DNA from: Tsukamurella spumae
GTDB taxonomy: Bacteria > Actinomycetota > Actinomycetes > Mycobacteriales > Mycobacteriaceae
Reading direction: 5' to 3'
NCBI RefSeq assembly: GCF_012396015.1
Contig: NZ_JAAXOQ010000021.1
Coordinates: forward strand, 1 to 64,000
DNA length: 64,000 bases
Part shown: piece after piece, positions 38,973 through 48,388 of the stretch
Layout: each line of letters begins with the position of its first letter
How positions within the stretch are numbered: the first letter of the stretch is position 1
The notes under the pieces: model-generated
The model's database searches: none
Seen by the model: only the letters and a program-made list of their open reading frames with translations
What the model was told of the DNA's origin: nothing
Made by a program: the position numbers and the translations under genes

Positions 38973-40175
38973 ATGCGCACGGTGCGACGACTGCAACCCT
39001 TCACGTCGACGATCTTCGCGGAGATCTCGGCGCTCGCCGCCGATACCGGCGCCGTCAACCTGGGGCAGGGGTTCCCGGACACGGACGGCCCGGCCGGGAT
39101 GCTCGCGGCCGCGAAGGCCGCGATCGACGGCGGGATGAACCAGTACCCGCCGGGCGACGGTCTGCCCGAGCTCCGTCGGGCCGTCTCCGCGCAGGTCGAG
39201 CGCGAGTACGGCCTGCACTACGACCCGGACGGCGAGGTGCTGATCACCGTCGGCGCCTCCGAGGGGATCGCCGCGGCGGTCCTCGGCCTCGTCGAGCCCG
39301 GCCAGGAGGTGATCCTGATCGAGCCCTACTACGACTCCTACGCCGCGACGGTGGCGATGGCCGGCGCGGTACGCGTCGTGGTGCCGCTGGTCGAGGACGG
39401 CGGCCGCTACCGCCTCGATCCGGCAATGCTCCGGGGCGCGGTCACGGACCGGACCGCGGCGATCATCGTGAACTCCCCGCACAACCCCACGGGCACCGTG
39501 CTCTCCGACGAGGACCTGCGGCTCGTGGCCGACCTGTGCATCGAGCGGGACCTGCTCTGCTTCACCGACGAGGTCTACGAGTACCTGCTCTTCGACGGCC
39601 GGGTGCACCGCCCACTCGCCGCCTTCGAGGGCATGCGGGAGCGAACGGTCCGGATCTCGGGCGCCGCCAAGACCTTCAACGTGACGGGCTGGAAAATCGG
39701 CTGGATCACGGCCCCGCGCGAGCTCGCCGACGCGTGCCGCTCCGCCAAGCAGTGGCTCACCTTCACGGGCGCCACGCCGCTGCAGCACGCGGTCGCGCAC
39801 GCCCTCGACCACGAGTCCTCGTGGCTCGAGAAGCTCTCCCCCACACTGCAGGACAGTCGCGACCTGCTCACCGCCTCGCTCGTCGAGGCGGGATTCACGG
39901 TGCACCCGTCGGAGGGCACGTACTTCGTCGTGGCCGACGGGCGGGCGCTCGGGTTCGACGACGCCGCCGCCCTCGCCCGGGAACTGCCGGGACGCATCGG
40001 TGTGGCCGCGGTGCCCGTGAGCGCGCTCGCCGACGACCATGCGCGGTGGGGACACCTCCTGCGGTTCGCGTTCGCCAAGCGCGAGGAGGTACTCACCGAG
40101 GGGGCGCGCCGCCTCGGTCAGCTGAAGGCGGGGATCACCTCGCGCTCGAAGAGCTCGAGTCCCGAAGTGTCGTAG
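38973..40175 (+). CDS. dapC: PLP aminotransferase, DapC-like
   Basis: 400 residues, fold type I. NSPHNPTG at about residue 168 and the PLP-binding Lys in SGAAKTFNVTGWKIGW at about 233. The best M. tuberculosis match by position is Rv0858c (DapC, N-succinyldiaminopimelate aminotransferase), and the gene lies in the syntenic region. Methionine or kynurenine aminotransferases of the same subfamily look similar, so the specificity is not certain. Confidence 0.8.
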   Translation: MRTVRRLQPFTSTIFAEISALAADTGAVNLGQGFPDTDGPAGMLAAAKAAIDGGMNQYPPGDGLPELRRAVSAQVEREYGLHYDPDGEVLITVGASEGIAAAVLGLVEPGQEVILIEPYYDSYAATVAMAGAVRVVVPLVEDGGRYRLDPAMLRGAVTDRTAAIIVNSPHNPTGTVLSDEDLRLVADLCIERDLLCFTDEVYEYLLFDGRVHRPLAAFEGMRERTVRISGAAKTFNVTGWKIGWITAPRELADACRSAKQWLTFTGATPLQHAVAHALDHESSWLEKLSPTLQDSRDLLTASLVEAGFTVHPSEGTYFVVADGRALGFDDAAALARELPGRIGVAAVPVSALADDHARWGHLLRFAFAKREEVLTEGARRLGQLKAGITSRSKSSSPEVS

Positions 40176-41104
40176 GCGATCTCGGGGAAGTAGCAGATGG
40201 CATAGGTCATCCCCTCGGCCTCGAGGCGCTGGAGGTTCGCGACGATCTCGGCGGGCGTGCCCACTCCGGGCATGCCGAGGAAGCTGCCCATGGTGGCGTC
40301 GACCGCCGCCTCGGGCGCGTGCTCGAGCAGCCGGTTGCGCGTCTCGTCGAGCCGGGTCTGCACGTCGCGGGCGGCCTCGCCGATCGCGATGTTGTAGTTG
40401 GCCGACCGGGTGATGGCGTCGAAGTCGCGGCCGAGGTCGGCGCAGTGCTGCCGCAGCACCTGCGACTTGTGCGCGAAACCGTCGAAGGTGCCGTCGAAGT
40501 TCGTGTACTGCGCGTATTGCGCGGCGATCCGCAGCGTCTTCTTCTCGCCGCCGCCGGCGACCCACAGCGGGATGCCCCCGTCCTGCAGGGGGCGGGGCTC
40601 GCAGATGGCACCGTCGACCTGGTAGTACTTCCCGTCCAGGGTGGCCGTTCCCTCGGTCCAGGCCTGCCGCATGATCCGCACGCCCTCGTCGAGCCGGCCC
40701 AGCCGCTCGCCGGCCGACGGGAAGCCGTACCCGTAGGCCCGCCACTCGTGCTCGTACCAGCCGCCGCCGATCCCCATCTGCGTGCGGCCGCCGGAGATCA
40801 GGTCGACGGTGGCCGCCACCTTCGCCAGGTAGGCGGGGTTGCGATAGCCCATGGCCGTGCACATCTGGCCCAGCTTGACGCGGTCGGTGGTGGCGGCGAG
40901 GGCCGCCATGAGGGACCACGCCTCGTGGGTGGCCTCCCGGCTGGGCACCGGTGTGGTGTGGAAATGGTCGTAGACCCACACCGAGTCCCAGGGCCCGCCG
41001 TCGGCGCGCTGGGCGAGGCCGTTCATGACGGACCAGTGGTCCGCCGGGTCGATGCCGACGAGGTCGAAGCGCCAGCCTTGCGGGAGGAAGAGTCCGAATC
41101 GCAC
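40118..41104 (-). CDS. LLM-class F420-dependent oxidoreductase
   Basis: 328 residues. MRFGLFLPQGWRFDLVGIDP start and GGRTQMGIGGGWYEHEWRAY in the middle are luciferase-like monooxygenase signatures; the mycobacterial subgroup uses F420. The TIM-barrel length is normal. Its 3' end overlaps that of the convergent aminotransferase gene by 58 nt. Substrate unknown. Confidence 0.85.
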   Translation of the reverse strand: MRFGLFLPQGWRFDLVGIDPADHWSVMNGLAQRADGGPWDSVWVYDHFHTTPVPSREATHEAWSLMAALAATTDRVKLGQMCTAMGYRNPAYLAKVAATVDLISGGRTQMGIGGGWYEHEWRAYGYGFPSAGERLGRLDEGVRIMRQAWTEGTATLDGKYYQVDGAICEPRPLQDGGIPLWVAGGGEKKTLRIAAQYAQYTNFDGTFDGFAHKSQVLRQHCADLGRDFDAITRSANYNIAIGEAARDVQTRLDETRNRLLEHAPEAAVDATMGSFLGMPGVGTPAEIVANLQRLEAEGMTYAICYFPEIAYDTSGLELFEREVIPAFS

Positions 41105-41164
41105 CCCCCAACCCTACGGACGCCGGCCCGAACATGTCGGTGGGTCGTCGTATCGTCGTGGGCG

Positions 41165-41758
41165 ATGCAGGACTCGCTGTTCGACGACGCCGTACCGCTG
41201 GCCCCGCACCGTCGGGACCTGGCCCACGGTGCGTGGCTCGACGTGCGCACGGCGTGGCAGCCGGAGGCCGACGAGTTGTTCGAGGCCCTGGGCCGCGATG
41301 TGCCGTGGGTCGAGGAGCGGCGCCGCATGTACGAGCGCACGCTGCCCGTCCCCAGACTGCTGCGCTACTACGACACGGGGGCCGCACTCCCGCACCCCGA
41401 GCTGGCCCGCACGCGGGAGCGGCTCACCGAGCTGTACTGGGACGATCTGCGCGAGCCCTTCACGTCCGTCGGTTTGTGCCTGTACCGCGACGGGGCGGAT
41501 TCCGTGGCCTGGCACGGCGACACGATCGGCCGCGGTGCCACGCACGACACGATCGTCGCCATCGTCTCCCTGGGCGCCACGCGCCCCTTCCTGATGCGGC
41601 CGCGGGGCGGCGGTGCCAGCACGAAGCTGTCGATCGGCCACGGCGACCTCCTGGCGATGGGCGGCTCCGCGCAGCGCACCTGGGAGCACGCGGTGCCGAA
41701 GGTCCCGCACGCCGGGCCGCGCATCAGCGTGCAGTTCCGGGTCGCCGGGGTCCGCTGA
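41165..41758 (+). CDS. alkB: 2-oxoglutarate/Fe(II) dioxygenase AlkB, DNA alkylation repair
   Basis: 197 residues from ATG at 41165 (MQDSLFDDAVPLAPHRRDLA). Iron ligands: H and D of SVAWHGDTIG, H of TWEHAVPKV. The 2-oxoglutarate Arg is in PRISVQFR. It oxidatively removes methyl groups from adenine and cytosine bases. The very long upstream open frame is antisense to the LLM gene. Divergent from that gene by 60 nt. Confidence 0.88.
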   Translation: MQDSLFDDAVPLAPHRRDLAHGAWLDVRTAWQPEADELFEALGRDVPWVEERRRMYERTLPVPRLLRYYDTGAALPHPELARTRERLTELYWDDLREPFTSVGLCLYRDGADSVAWHGDTIGRGATHDTIVAIVSLGATRPFLMRPRGGGASTKLSIGHGDLLAMGGSAQRTWEHAVPKVPHAGPRISVQFRVAGVR

Positions 41759-41764
41759 TCCACT

Positions 41765-41774
41765 GGTCATGACC
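41765..41774. promoter_or_regulatory. Palindromic operator of the GntR/UTRA gene
   Basis: GGTCATGACC perfect 10-bp palindrome, 20 nt before the GntR start codon, within TGGTCATGACCTGGTGTGAC. Likely autoregulatory; short, so moderate confidence. Confidence 0.45.
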
Positions 41775-41794
41775 TGGTGTGACAAGATGCTGGC

Positions 41795-42520
41795 ATGATC
41801 TCGGACGGCCCGATTCCGAAGCACGAGCAGCTCCGCTCGCTCCTCGAGCAGCGCTGCGCAGACGGTCTCGCGCCCGGCTCGGCGCTCCCCAGCGAACGGC
41901 AGCTGTGCGAGGAGTACGGCGTCTCCCGCATCACGGTGCGCGAGGCGCTGCGGCAACTCGTCGCCGAGGGCACGCTCGTGCGGATCCGCGGCAAGGGCAC
42001 CTTCGTCGCGGACCGTCCCGCCCGCTCCCAGCTGCACCTCGCGTCGTTCCACGACGACATGCGGCGCCTGGGCCGCTCACCGTCGACGGTGGTGCTGCAG
42101 ACCGAGCTGCGGATCCCGCCCCCGTCGACGACGGCGGCGCTGCAGATCCGCGCCGCGGACCCGGCGTTCCGCATCAAGCGGCTGCGGCTGGCCGACGGGG
42201 TGCCGATCTCGATCGACGACGCCTGGTACCCCCAGTCCGTCGCGCCCGGGATGGACACGCACGATCTCACGCAGTCGATCTACGAGCTGCTGCGCACCGA
42301 GTACGGACACCACATCGACCGCGCCGAGCAGTCGATCGGGGCGATCTCCGCCGATGGCGAGCTGGCGCGCCTGCTCGGGGTGCCCGCGGGCGCCCCGATC
42401 CTGGCCTTCGATCGCGTCGCGTTCTCGGGCACCACGCGGGTCGAACACAGCTACTCCTGGTACCGCTCCGACCGTTACCAGGTGCAGATGACGGTCACCG
42501 AGTCCGGCGGGGCCCGCTGA
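41795..42520 (+). CDS. GntR regulator of the HutC/UTRA subfamily
   Basis: 241 residues. Winged HTH GSALPSERQLCEEYGVSRIT at residues 28-47; UTRA ligand domain from about 90 (SAEQSIGAISADGELARLLG region). UTRA domains bind small sugars or aromatic/histidine-type metabolites. No obvious target operon in the same orientation; the deazaflavin nitroreductase downstream is convergent. Confidence 0.86.
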   Translation: MISDGPIPKHEQLRSLLEQRCADGLAPGSALPSERQLCEEYGVSRITVREALRQLVAEGTLVRIRGKGTFVADRPARSQLHLASFHDDMRRLGRSPSTVVLQTELRIPPPSTTAALQIRAADPAFRIKRLRLADGVPISIDDAWYPQSVAPGMDTHDLTQSIYELLRTEYGHHIDRAEQSIGAISADGELARLLGVPAGAPILAFDRVAFSGTTRVEHSYSWYRSDRYQVQMTVTESGGAR

Positions 42521-42535
42521 CCGCGTGGGGCCGCG

Positions 42536-42970
42536 TCAGGCGGTGATCTCGAAAACCGGGATCACGCGCTCGGTCAGTCGCTGGTACTGCGCGAAGCCGG
42601 GCGCCTTCGCGGAAACGACGGCGAAGATCTCGTCCCGCTTGGCGCGATCGAGCTCCACCGCGGTGGCCTGGTAGGTCCTGTGGTGCAGTTCCACCTTCAC
42701 CGAGGGGTTCTTGCGGATGTTGTGCACCCACGCCGGGTCGGCGTCCCGGCCGGCGGCCGAGCCCACCACGTAGATGCCGCCGTCGATCTCGAAGGCCGCC
42801 ATCGGGGAGGTCCGTTCCTCGCCCGACTTCGCACCGATCGAGGTCAGGAGAAGCAGCGGCATGCCGGCGAACGGTCCGCCGACCTTGCCCGCGTTCTCGC
42901 GGAACTCCTTGATGTTCTGCTGGTTGAATCGCAGTTCCTGCTCCTTGGGGAGCTTCCTCATGTCCGACAT
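42536..42970 (-). CDS. Deazaflavin-dependent nitroreductase (Ddn family)
   Basis: 144 residues. LTSIGAKSGEERTSPMAAFE and AGRDADPAWVHNIRKNPSVK are the family's F420-binding loops. Ddn-type enzymes reduce nitro compounds or quinones with F420H2. Upstream of it, on the same strand, are two luciferase-like genes, a small F420 neighbourhood. Confidence 0.85.
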   Translation of the reverse strand: MSDMRKLPKEQELRFNQQNIKEFRENAGKVGGPFAGMPLLLLTSIGAKSGEERTSPMAAFEIDGGIYVVGSAAGRDADPAWVHNIRKNPSVKVELHHRTYQATAVELDRAKRDEIFAVVSAKAPGFAQYQRLTERVIPVFEITA

Positions 42971-43009
42971 CGTCGTCGATCCTTTCGTTGTTCTACTCAG
43001 TGCGGGCGC

Positions 43010-43906
43010 TCAGGCCCGCGCCCGTCGAATCGCTTCTCGCGCCGCGGGAATGACCTCGGCACCGATCACGTCCAGGGTGTAGCGGTCGTCCCCGCCGATG
43101 ATGAAACCGCTCATGCCGTAGTCGATCGCGAGCTCCACCAGATCGTCGACCCACGCCTCGGACGGCCCGGTCAACCGGCCCTCGCGCGGGGATCCCGGTC
43201 GACCGCTGTGGTTGAACAGCCGGCGGATGTCCGCGGGTTCGCGCCCAGCGGCCAGGGCGGCCTCGTCGATCACCGCGTTCATCCGGGCCACGTCCTCGAG
43301 TCCACCCTCCAGGCGGCTCAGCGAGGGCAGCCAGCCATCGGCCTTGCCACCGATCAGCCCCAGCATCCGCGGCTTGTAGCCGCCCACCCAGATCCCGACC
43401 TCGTGCGCGGGTGCGGGACCGCGCTTCGCGCCGTCGACCGTGTAGATCTCGCCCCGGTAGTGCACGCCCCCCGGCTTACTCGTGTCCCACATCTCGTGCA
43501 TGATGTCGATCGCCTCGGACAGGCCCACCAGGGACTCGCCGGGTGTGCGCCGGGGACCGCCCATCGCGACGATCGGGTCCCAGAAGCCGCCCGCGCCGAT
43601 GCCCACCTCGATCCTGCCGCCGGAGAGCTGATCAAGCGTGGCCACGGACTTGGCCAGCATCGCCGGCGGACGCAGCGGGAGATTGAAGACATTCGCGGTG
43701 ATGGAGATCCGGCTGGTGCGCGCGGCGATGTAGCTCATCAGGGTCCACGTGTCGTGGAACCGCGGCTGATAGGGATGGTCCTGGATGCTGACCAGGTCGA
43801 AGCCTGCGTTCTCGGCCGCGATCGCGGATTCCACCGCGGCGAAGGTGGGCTCGTTGACGGGGGTCGCGAACGAACCGAAGATCGGCTCGTGTCCGTAGTC
43901 GGGCAT
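43010..43906 (-). CDS. LLM-class F420-dependent oxidoreductase
   Basis: 298 residues. ISITANVFNLPLRPPAMLAK and LSGGRIEVGIGAGGFWDPIV are typical F420-dependent luciferase-like TIM-barrel motifs. It follows the fusion protein by 10 nt and is probably co-transcribed with it. Confidence 0.86.
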   Translation of the reverse strand: MPDYGHEPIFGSFATPVNEPTFAAVESAIAAENAGFDLVSIQDHPYQPRFHDTWTLMSYIAARTSRISITANVFNLPLRPPAMLAKSVATLDQLSGGRIEVGIGAGGFWDPIVAMGGPRRTPGESLVGLSEAIDIMHEMWDTSKPGGVHYRGEIYTVDGAKRGPAPAHEVGIWVGGYKPRMLGLIGGKADGWLPSLSRLEGGLEDVARMNAVIDEAALAAGREPADIRRLFNHSGRPGSPREGRLTGPSEAWVDDLVELAIDYGMSGFIIGGDDRYTLDVIGAEVIPAAREAIRRARA

Positions 43907-43916
43907 GTTCGTCTCC

Positions 43917-46175
43917 TTACTCGGGACGGCGCGTGCGCGGCAGCGCCACGTCGAAGTTGTCGTGGAAGAGATTGCGCGGATCGTAGGTCTTCTTGATCTC
44001 GCGCAGCTTGGCCAGCGTCAGGTCCGGGTACGCGGCGTTGATCCGCTCGGGCCGCTCGTCGGAGTCGAAGCCGATGTAGGTGCCGACCGCCGACTGCGAG
44101 AGCTGGTCCCACGCCCCGTCGACCTGCGCGAGACGCGCTCCGCGGGCGAAGATCTGGAATCCCGCGTCGCGGTGGGCGAATGCCGTGTCGCCGACGGGCA
44201 CGTCGCTGATCGCGCCGCCCATCGCACGGATCGCCACCACCCACACCACGCGGCGCTCGAGCATCGTCGCCAGGCTCGTCACGACGCCCGCGTCCAGTTC
44301 GGGCACCAGCGCGGAACGCGAGACCAGTTCGCCCCCGCCCTGCTGTCCGCCGCCGTCCTCGTCGTCGGGCAGCGAGCCCATGATCGCCGCATAGGGGGCG
44401 ATCACGGCCTGCACGTCGTACACCGGCGCGAGCTCGGTGAAGGGCACCAGGCGCTGACGCACCTGATCGGGGTCCGACGATGCCACCATCACGGAGATCT
44501 GGGCCACCCGTGGCTGATTCGGCGCCGACGGACCGACGTGGAAGAAGGCCGTGGTGTCCCGCGGCGCCGCCTGGGCGACCCGCCCGTACCCGGCGATCAG
44601 GCCCGGAAGGTCGGAGGCGTCCACCACCAGTTGCGCCCACCCCACGTCCGTCCGGTGGGCGGCCTCGAACTCGAACTCCGCGACCAGCCCCATGTTCGCT
44701 CCGGCACCGCGGAGCGCCCAGAACAGATCGGGATTCTCCTCCGCGCTGGCGCGGAGCACGGAACCGTCCGCCGTGACGACGGTGGCCGCACGCATCCGGT
44801 CGATCGTCAGGCCGTCCTCCCGGCCCAGGAAGCCGATCCCGCCGCCCAGGGCCAGACCGCCCACCCCGACGCCGGGGCTGTCGCCCGAGGTCAGAGCGAG
44901 GCCGTACGGAGCCAGAGCGACGGCGACCTGGCCCCATTTCGCACCCGCGCCCACGCGGACGAGTCCGGCCCCGGCATCGAGCACCTCGACGGTGTTCATC
45001 CGAGCGAGATCGATCACGATGCCGCCGTCGTTGGTCGAGCGGCCGCCGATCCCGTGTCCGCCGCTGCGCACGGCGATCTCCAGGCCCGTGCCCGCGGCGA
45101 ACCGCACCGCACTGCCGGCCTCGTCGACGGTGCGCGGCCTGAGCACGAGGGCGGGGGTCCCGGTCACGAACAGCGTCGAACGCACCCGCGCGTAGTCGAA
45201 ATCGCCCGGCTCGACGGCGATCTCGGCGAGTTCCTCCGGGATCGCGTCGTAGTCCAGTCCCGGCGCCCGCCGGCTGCGGGCCTGCGCGGTGCGCGGCCAT
45301 CGGGTGGGCAGTTCCACCCCCAGGTCGGCGTTCACCCGCTCGCGGAGGGCGGGGACGACCTCGGCCGCGAAGCGCTCGATCGCGGCTTCGTCGGCCAGGG
45401 TCACGAGGAAGGTCGAGACGCCGTCGCGCACGGCGAGCGGCGCCAGATCCTTGACCCAGCGCGCGGGTTCGCCGTGGCAGAATCCGTCGGCCGCGCCGGC
45501 GGCGTCGAAACCGCCGCGCACCCGGACGATGCGGGCGATGTCGCCCGCGTCGCGGGAGGCGAAGTGCGCGGCGAGGTCGATCGCGGAGTTGCCCGACCGC
45601 AGATCCTCCAGTGCACGCTCATCGCCGGTGCCCAGATCTGCCAACCACCCGTCGGCGGAACGGCCCACCAGGGACAGCAGCTTCGCTCCCGAGCCGCTCA
45701 GCCACAGCGGAATGCGGTGCTTCGCCGCCGGTCCCGCGTCGACGTGCGCCTGGAAGTGATCGCCCCGGTAGTCCAACCCACCCGCGCCAGGGGTCAACAC
45801 TCCGCGCACGATGTCCACCGCCTCCGCGAGCTGCGCGACGGACTCCTGCTGCGTGTCGTGCCCGGTGGTGAGGGCGAGGCTCACCCGTCCGTCCGACAGT
45901 CGATCGAGGCTCAGTGCCGCACGCGCCGTCACGGCCGGCGGCTGCTCCGCCGGATCGAGCGATACCGGCAGCAACCCGATCGTCGTCGTTCGGCCCGCCA
46001 CCCAACTCAGCGTGGTCCACGGGTCGAACCCCTCGGACGTCGCGTCGCCCTCCACGGCCACCAGGTCCAAACCCACCGACTCGGCGACGGCCGCGAGTCG
46101 AGCCGCCCGCGCGGGATCCCCCGCGGCGGCCTCGATGACCACGCCGAACCTGAGCGGATGCCCGAAGGAACCCAT
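43917..46175 (-). CDS. Fusion of a luciferase-like oxidoreductase and a BBE-type FAD oxidase
   Basis: 752 residues from ATG at 46175, with GGGAGGGTAGTG upstream. Residues 1-300 are a luciferase-like barrel (SLDRLSDGRVSLALTTGHDT). From about 345 a PCMH FAD domain: RSGGHGIGGRSTNDGGIVID, with the His of SGGHG positioned for covalent FAD, and GVGGLALGGGIGFLGREDGL. The C-terminus TLAKLREIKKTYDPRNLFHD is the berberine-bridge element. One polypeptide can thus hold an F420- and an FAD-type active site; similar fusions are uncommon. Probably hydride transfer plus oxidation of a secondary metabolite or xenobiotic. Confidence 0.85.
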   Translation of the reverse strand: MGSFGHPLRFGVVIEAAAGDPARAARLAAVAESVGLDLVAVEGDATSEGFDPWTTLSWVAGRTTTIGLLPVSLDPAEQPPAVTARAALSLDRLSDGRVSLALTTGHDTQQESVAQLAEAVDIVRGVLTPGAGGLDYRGDHFQAHVDAGPAAKHRIPLWLSGSGAKLLSLVGRSADGWLADLGTGDERALEDLRSGNSAIDLAAHFASRDAGDIARIVRVRGGFDAAGAADGFCHGEPARWVKDLAPLAVRDGVSTFLVTLADEAAIERFAAEVVPALRERVNADLGVELPTRWPRTAQARSRRAPGLDYDAIPEELAEIAVEPGDFDYARVRSTLFVTGTPALVLRPRTVDEAGSAVRFAAGTGLEIAVRSGGHGIGGRSTNDGGIVIDLARMNTVEVLDAGAGLVRVGAGAKWGQVAVALAPYGLALTSGDSPGVGVGGLALGGGIGFLGREDGLTIDRMRAATVVTADGSVLRASAEENPDLFWALRGAGANMGLVAEFEFEAAHRTDVGWAQLVVDASDLPGLIAGYGRVAQAAPRDTTAFFHVGPSAPNQPRVAQISVMVASSDPDQVRQRLVPFTELAPVYDVQAVIAPYAAIMGSLPDDEDGGGQQGGGELVSRSALVPELDAGVVTSLATMLERRVVWVVAIRAMGGAISDVPVGDTAFAHRDAGFQIFARGARLAQVDGAWDQLSQSAVGTYIGFDSDERPERINAAYPDLTLAKLREIKKTYDPRNLFHDNFDVALPRTRRPE

Positions 46176-46332
46176 CACTACCCTCCCGATCGCCGCACCC
46201 ACGGGGCGCGTCGGCATGAGCGCGACGGCCGGTCCACGGTGCGATTTCGATTGACTCTGTGCCCCGTGCAACGCACCCCTGGCCGACTTATTCCACAGGC
46301 GATGAAATCGCTGGCCGAAGGTCCGCGCGCCA

Positions 46333-48381
46333 CTACTGGATCCTCGGCGGCCATTCGACGCCCGATCCCGCAGGCGGCACGGTGGCCCGTGCCGTGAGAT
46401 CGGGTGCGGTGAGGGCCGCGATCTCCTCCGGCAGGTCGTCGGGCTCCGGGCACTTGTCGGCGCGCCGCGCCGGGAGCGGCGGCTCGTCCTTCGGGCCGGC
46501 GCCGTCGATGCGCGCGGCGGCCACCTGCTGCTCGGCGAGTTCGGCGTAGAGGCCGCCGACCGCCATCAGCTCGGCGTGCGTCCCGGATTCGACGATCCTT
46601 CCCGCGTTCACCACGTGAATCATATCGGAATCGACGATGGTCGAAAGTCGGTGCGCCACAGTGATGGTGGTGCGCCCATCGGCGACGGCGTCGAGGGCCT
46701 CCTGCACCACCCGCTCGGAGACGGTGTCGAGCGCCGATGTCGCCTCGTCGAGCAGCAGGATCGGCGGGTCCTTGAGCAACACCCGGGCGATGGCGATCCG
46801 CTGCTTCTCGCCGCCGGAGAGCCGGTAGCCGCGCTCGCCCACCATGGTGTCGTACCCGTTCTCGAAGCTCATGATGATGTGGTGCACGTTGGCCGCGGTG
46901 CAGGCCCGTACCAGTTCCTCGTCGGTGGCGTCGGGCTTGGCGTAGCGCAGGTTCTCCGCGATCGTGGCGTGGAACAGGTAGGTCTCCTGCGAGACGATCC
47001 CGACCTCATCGATGATCGAGGCCCCGGTCAGCGTGCGGACGTCCGCACCGTCGAGCCCGACCACGCCCTCGGTGGCGTCGTACAGGCGGGGAATCAGGTA
47101 CAGGATCGTCGACTTGCCCGAACCGGACGGCCCGACCAGCGCGACGTGCTGGCCCGGCGCGACCGTCAGACTGACGTGATCGAGCGTCGGGCGGCTCTCG
47201 GGCGAGGCGTCCGGGAACCGGAAGAGCACCCCGTCGAGGGCGACGCTTCCGCGCGGGCCCGGCGCCCGGGAGGCGTCGATGGCGTCGGGTGCGTCCACGA
47301 TCTGCGGGACCAGGTCGAGGTACTCGAAGATCCGCGCGAACAGGGCCCGCGAGGTCTGCACGTCGAGAGCCACTCGCATCAGGGAGACCAGCGGCTGCAG
47401 CAGTCGCGCCTGCACGGTGGTGAACGCGACGATGGCTCCCGCTGTGATCGACGATCCCGATCCGTCGGTGAGCAGGACACCCGCCAGCAGGTAGATCACC
47501 GCCGGCACCGAGGACATCAGTACCTGGACCACCGCGAAGAAGGTCTGCCCGCTCATGGCCTGTTTGACCTGCAGGCGGATCTGATTGGCGTTCTCCGCCT
47601 GGTATCGGCCCGATTCGGTGCGCTGCCGATTGAAGGACTTCGACAGCAGGATTCCCGAGATGCTCAGCGTCTCCTGGGTGATCGCGGTCAATTCGGACAG
47701 CGATTCCTGGGTCTGTCCCGCGATCCGCGCGCGCACCTTGCCCACGCGGCGCTGCACCAGCATGAGGATCGGCATGACCGCCACGGAGGCCAGGGTCAGC
47801 CTCCAGTCGATGAGCACCATGGCCACGATCGAGGCGACCACCGTGACCACGTTGCCCAGGATCGAGGTCACCGTCGAGGTGAGCACCCCGGAGACGCCGC
47901 CCACGTCGTTCTGCAGGCGCGACTGGATCACGCCCGTCTTGGTGCGGGTGAAGAAGCCCAACTCCATCGACTGCAGGTGCTCGAAGAGTCGCACGCGCAG
48001 GTCGCCGGTGATGCGGTTGCCGATCGTGGAGGTGAGCCAGGTCTGCGCCACGTTGAGCGCGGCGGAGAGCAGGTACAGCCCGATCATGGCCAGCACCAGC
48101 CGGACCAGCAGCGACAACGACGAATGCCCGGACGCGGGGAACAGGGCGTCGTCGAACACTTTCTCCACCAGTAGCGGTGGGACGACGCCGAGCGCGGCCG
48201 CGCCCATCACGATCACGCAGGTGGCCGCGATCTGCCACCGGTACGGCGCGAACAGCACCGCGACCCGGCGGCCGAGATCGGCCACCGCGGGCGCCTCGGC
48301 GTTGCGCCGCCGAACCGCATCCTCGTCCATGGCCGGCCGGCCCATACCCGGCCCTGGACCGAACCCGCCCGGTCTGCCCAT
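46333..48381 (-). CDS. ABC exporter, fused permease and ATPase
   Basis: 682 residues. Residues 1-50 are a Gly/Pro leader (GRPGGFGPGPGMGRPAMDED). Six membrane helices to about 340, then the NBD: Walker A GPSGSGKST, signature LSGGEKQRIA, Walker B ILLLDEATSA. It is a half-transporter that works as a dimer. A homologue of multidrug/lipid exporters; substrate unknown. Confidence 0.9.
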   Translation of the reverse strand: MGRPGGFGPGPGMGRPAMDEDAVRRRNAEAPAVADLGRRVAVLFAPYRWQIAATCVIVMGAAALGVVPPLLVEKVFDDALFPASGHSSLSLLVRLVLAMIGLYLLSAALNVAQTWLTSTIGNRITGDLRVRLFEHLQSMELGFFTRTKTGVIQSRLQNDVGGVSGVLTSTVTSILGNVVTVVASIVAMVLIDWRLTLASVAVMPILMLVQRRVGKVRARIAGQTQESLSELTAITQETLSISGILLSKSFNRQRTESGRYQAENANQIRLQVKQAMSGQTFFAVVQVLMSSVPAVIYLLAGVLLTDGSGSSITAGAIVAFTTVQARLLQPLVSLMRVALDVQTSRALFARIFEYLDLVPQIVDAPDAIDASRAPGPRGSVALDGVLFRFPDASPESRPTLDHVSLTVAPGQHVALVGPSGSGKSTILYLIPRLYDATEGVVGLDGADVRTLTGASIIDEVGIVSQETYLFHATIAENLRYAKPDATDEELVRACTAANVHHIIMSFENGYDTMVGERGYRLSGGEKQRIAIARVLLKDPPILLLDEATSALDTVSERVVQEALDAVADGRTTITVAHRLSTIVDSDMIHVVNAGRIVESGTHAELMAVGGLYAELAEQQVAAARIDGAGPKDEPPLPARRADKCPEPDDLPEEIAALTAPDLTARATVPPAGSGVEWPPRIQ

Positions 48382-48388
48382 GGGACGG

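Noticed and set aside
39536-41758. 740-codon frame ending in AlkB
   Set aside because: Codons before 41165 are antisense to the LLM oxidoreductase or out of frame with the aminotransferase; AlkB homology begins only at 41165.
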